From NCBI GenBank assembly GCA_030625445.1, contig DAOUQU010000104.1, positions 1-6,139 on the forward strand: a stretch of 6,139 bases of DNA. Direction: 5' to 3'. Position 1 is the first letter of the stretch; each line of letters starts with the position of its first letter. The position numbers were made by a program, and so were the translations under genes. Of the stretch, positions 5,105-6,139 are shown piece after piece. This DNA is from Gammaproteobacteria bacterium. Lineage in GTDB: Bacteria > Pseudomonadota > Gammaproteobacteria > Chromatiales > Chromatiaceae. The notes below the pieces were generated by a model, which saw nothing but the letters and a program-made list of their open reading frames with translations, was not told the DNA's origin and made no database searches.

Positions 5105-5730
5105 ATCAAAAAATCTGCAATATTGCCGAGGCGGCGCTGCTTGCAGCAGGAAAACCCCTCAGTCTCGATCGCCTGCTGATGTTGTTTCCTGATGATGAAC
5201 AACCGCATCGGCAGCAGCTTGTTGAGGCGCTTATGCAGTTGCAGCAACTCTACCAGCAACGCGGAGTTGAAGTGGCGGAGGTGAGCACCGGCTGGCGCAT
5301 CCATGTGCGCAAGGAGTATGCTCCCTGGATATCACGATTGTGGGATGAGAAGCCGGCGCGATACTCCCGTGCATTGCTGGAAACACTCGCACTAATTGCC
5401 TACAGGCAGCCCGTGACCCGTGGCGAAATTGAAGATGTAAGGGGTGTTGCAGTCAGCACCAATATCATAAAAACATTGATGGAGAGAGAGTGGATTCGTG
5501 TGGTGGGAAAACGTGATGTTCCCGGATGGCCGTCACTCTATGCCACCACGCGGGAGTTTCTCGACTATTTTGGCTTGAAGGGACTCGATGAGCTGCCTGC
5601 TCTTGCTGAAATAAAAGAGTTTGATCTAATCAATCCGGAACTTGACCTTCCGGATCCTGAAGCAGGGCCGTCGACAGACGCACAGGACGAGCCACAGCAG
5701 TATCAAGATAACGGGCAATTGCTGCAATGA
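5098..5730 (+). CDS. scpB: Segregation and condensation protein B
   Basis: ScpB is the dimeric winged-helix (KITE-type) subunit that binds the middle of ScpA in the Smc condensin. The 210-residue protein has an N-terminal winged-helix half (IAEAALLAAGKPLSLDRL, 9-26, and VEVAEVSTGWRIHVR) and a second half with ALLETLALIAYRQPVTRGEI, EDVRGVAVSTNIIKTLMEREWIRVVGKRDVPG and LYATTREFLDYFGLKGLDELP. It closes with an acidic Gln/Asp/Pro tail that is probably disordered. In relatives the turn after the second recognition region reads PGRP; here it is PGWP, with Trp144 encoded by TGG where a CGG arginine codon would need one transition. ATG 5098 is three bases after scpA, and AGAG nearby is a weak ribosome site. 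Its stop overlaps the rluB start by four bases (ATGA), indicating coupled translation. Confidence 0.96.
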   Translation: MNNQKICNIAEAALLAAGKPLSLDRLLMLFPDDEQPHRQQLVEALMQLQQLYQQRGVEVAEVSTGWRIHVRKEYAPWISRLWDEKPARYSRALLETLALIAYRQPVTRGEIEDVRGVAVSTNIIKTLMEREWIRVVGKRDVPGWPSLYATTREFLDYFGLKGLDELPALAEIKEFDLINPELDLPDPEAGPSTDAQDEPQQYQDNGQLLQ

Positions 5731-6139
5731 CATCAAAAGAGCGTATACAAAAGGTGCTGGCGAATGCCGGTCTTGGATCACGCCGCGCCATCGAGCAGTG
5801 GATTCGTGACGGGCGCATCACTGTCAATGGCCTGCAGGCTCAGCTCGGAGATCGGATCAACGACGAGGACCATGTCAAGGTTGATGGCCGTGCGGTGAGC
5901 AACAAACGCCTCAAACAGGATGCCCACCACATCATTATCTACAACAAACCCGAAGGTGAAATTGTCACTCGCCGCGACGATTCAGGACGTCCGACGGTGT
6001 TTCAGAAGATGCCAATACTCGCCAAAGGACGTTGGATTGCAGTTGGCCGACTCGATATCAACAGCTCCGGCCTGCTGATCCTGACGACCCATGGCGAGCT
6101 GGCCAACCGTCTCATGCATCCATCCACGCAAATCGAACG
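5727..6139 (+). CDS. rluB: 23S rRNA pseudouridine synthase RluB (3' end outside window)
   Basis: RsuA-family pseudouridine synthase; RluB makes pseudouridine 2605 in 23S rRNA of E. coli, near the peptidyl transferase region. The first 137 codons are present. An S4 RNA-binding domain comes first (ERIQKVLANAGLGSRRAIEQ through VNGLQAQLGDRI and VKVDGRAV). The catalytic domain begins at IIIYNKPEGEIVTRRDDSGRPTVF. The active-site aspartate is D110 in GRLDINSSGLL, the same number as in E. coli RluB, followed by TTHGELANRLMHPS. RluB is preferred over RsuA, RluE and RluF because of the PEGE-xx-TR and GRPTVF sequences and the scpB neighbourhood. The frame runs off the right edge with no stop. The ATG overlaps the scpB stop. 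Confidence 0.94.
   Translation, partial: MTSKERIQKVLANAGLGSRRAIEQWIRDGRITVNGLQAQLGDRINDEDHVKVDGRAVSNKRLKQDAHHIIIYNKPEGEIVTRRDDSGRPTVFQKMPILAKGRWIAVGRLDINSSGLLILTTHGELANRLMHPSTQIE

Overview
The window looks like the chromosome of a free-living or symbiotic gammaproteobacterium, probably a sulfur oxidiser of the Chromatiales/Sedimenticola/Thiodiazotropha type. Three things suggest this. RNase T and RluB are of gammaproteobacterial type. Chromosome condensation uses Smc-ScpAB kleisin genes, not MukBEF, which argues against Enterobacterales and Vibrio. A secreted Gly/Tyr/Trp/Asn-rich repeat protein resembles sulfur-globule envelope proteins. The lineage is an inference from protein features; no database was searched.

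Left part (1-1441): rnt (RNase T) runs leftward and leaves the window about 10-15 codons before its expected end. It is divergent from mlaA (VacJ family, outer-membrane lipid asymmetry). This MlaA is unusual in having an ordinary signal peptide without a lipobox cysteine.

Middle (1442-2372): a probable single-gene unit. A 210-base leader holds a perfect Shine-Dalgarno sequence with no AUG behind it, a sequence able to pair with that site, and an 18-codon open frame whose stop overlaps the next start (ATGA). The gene that follows encodes the low-complexity secreted protein (candidate sulfur globule protein), with exact 12-bp in-frame repeats and one cysteine at the penultimate position. A strong 14-bp terminator closes the unit. 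The gap after it holds a palindrome that looks like a dispersed intergenic repeat, then a promoter whose -10 box sits only 6 bases before the next start codon.

Right part (2373-6139): a tight housekeeping operon of site-2 protease family gene, trpS, scpA, scpB and rluB (partial). Junctions are 6 nt, 1 nt, 3 nt and a 4-nt overlap. To my knowledge this order is common in non-enteric gammaproteobacteria. It joins an intramembrane metalloprotease homologue, tryptophan charging, Smc partner subunits and 23S rRNA pseudouridylation. TrpRS carries the four-cysteine pattern of the [4Fe-4S]-binding subtype. The scpA/scpB junction carries an exact 11-bp tandem duplication that appears to have turned an overlapping stop/start into a short gap.

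No tRNA, rRNA, CRISPR array, transposase or integrase was seen. The least ordinary part is the leader and coding region at 1551-2176.
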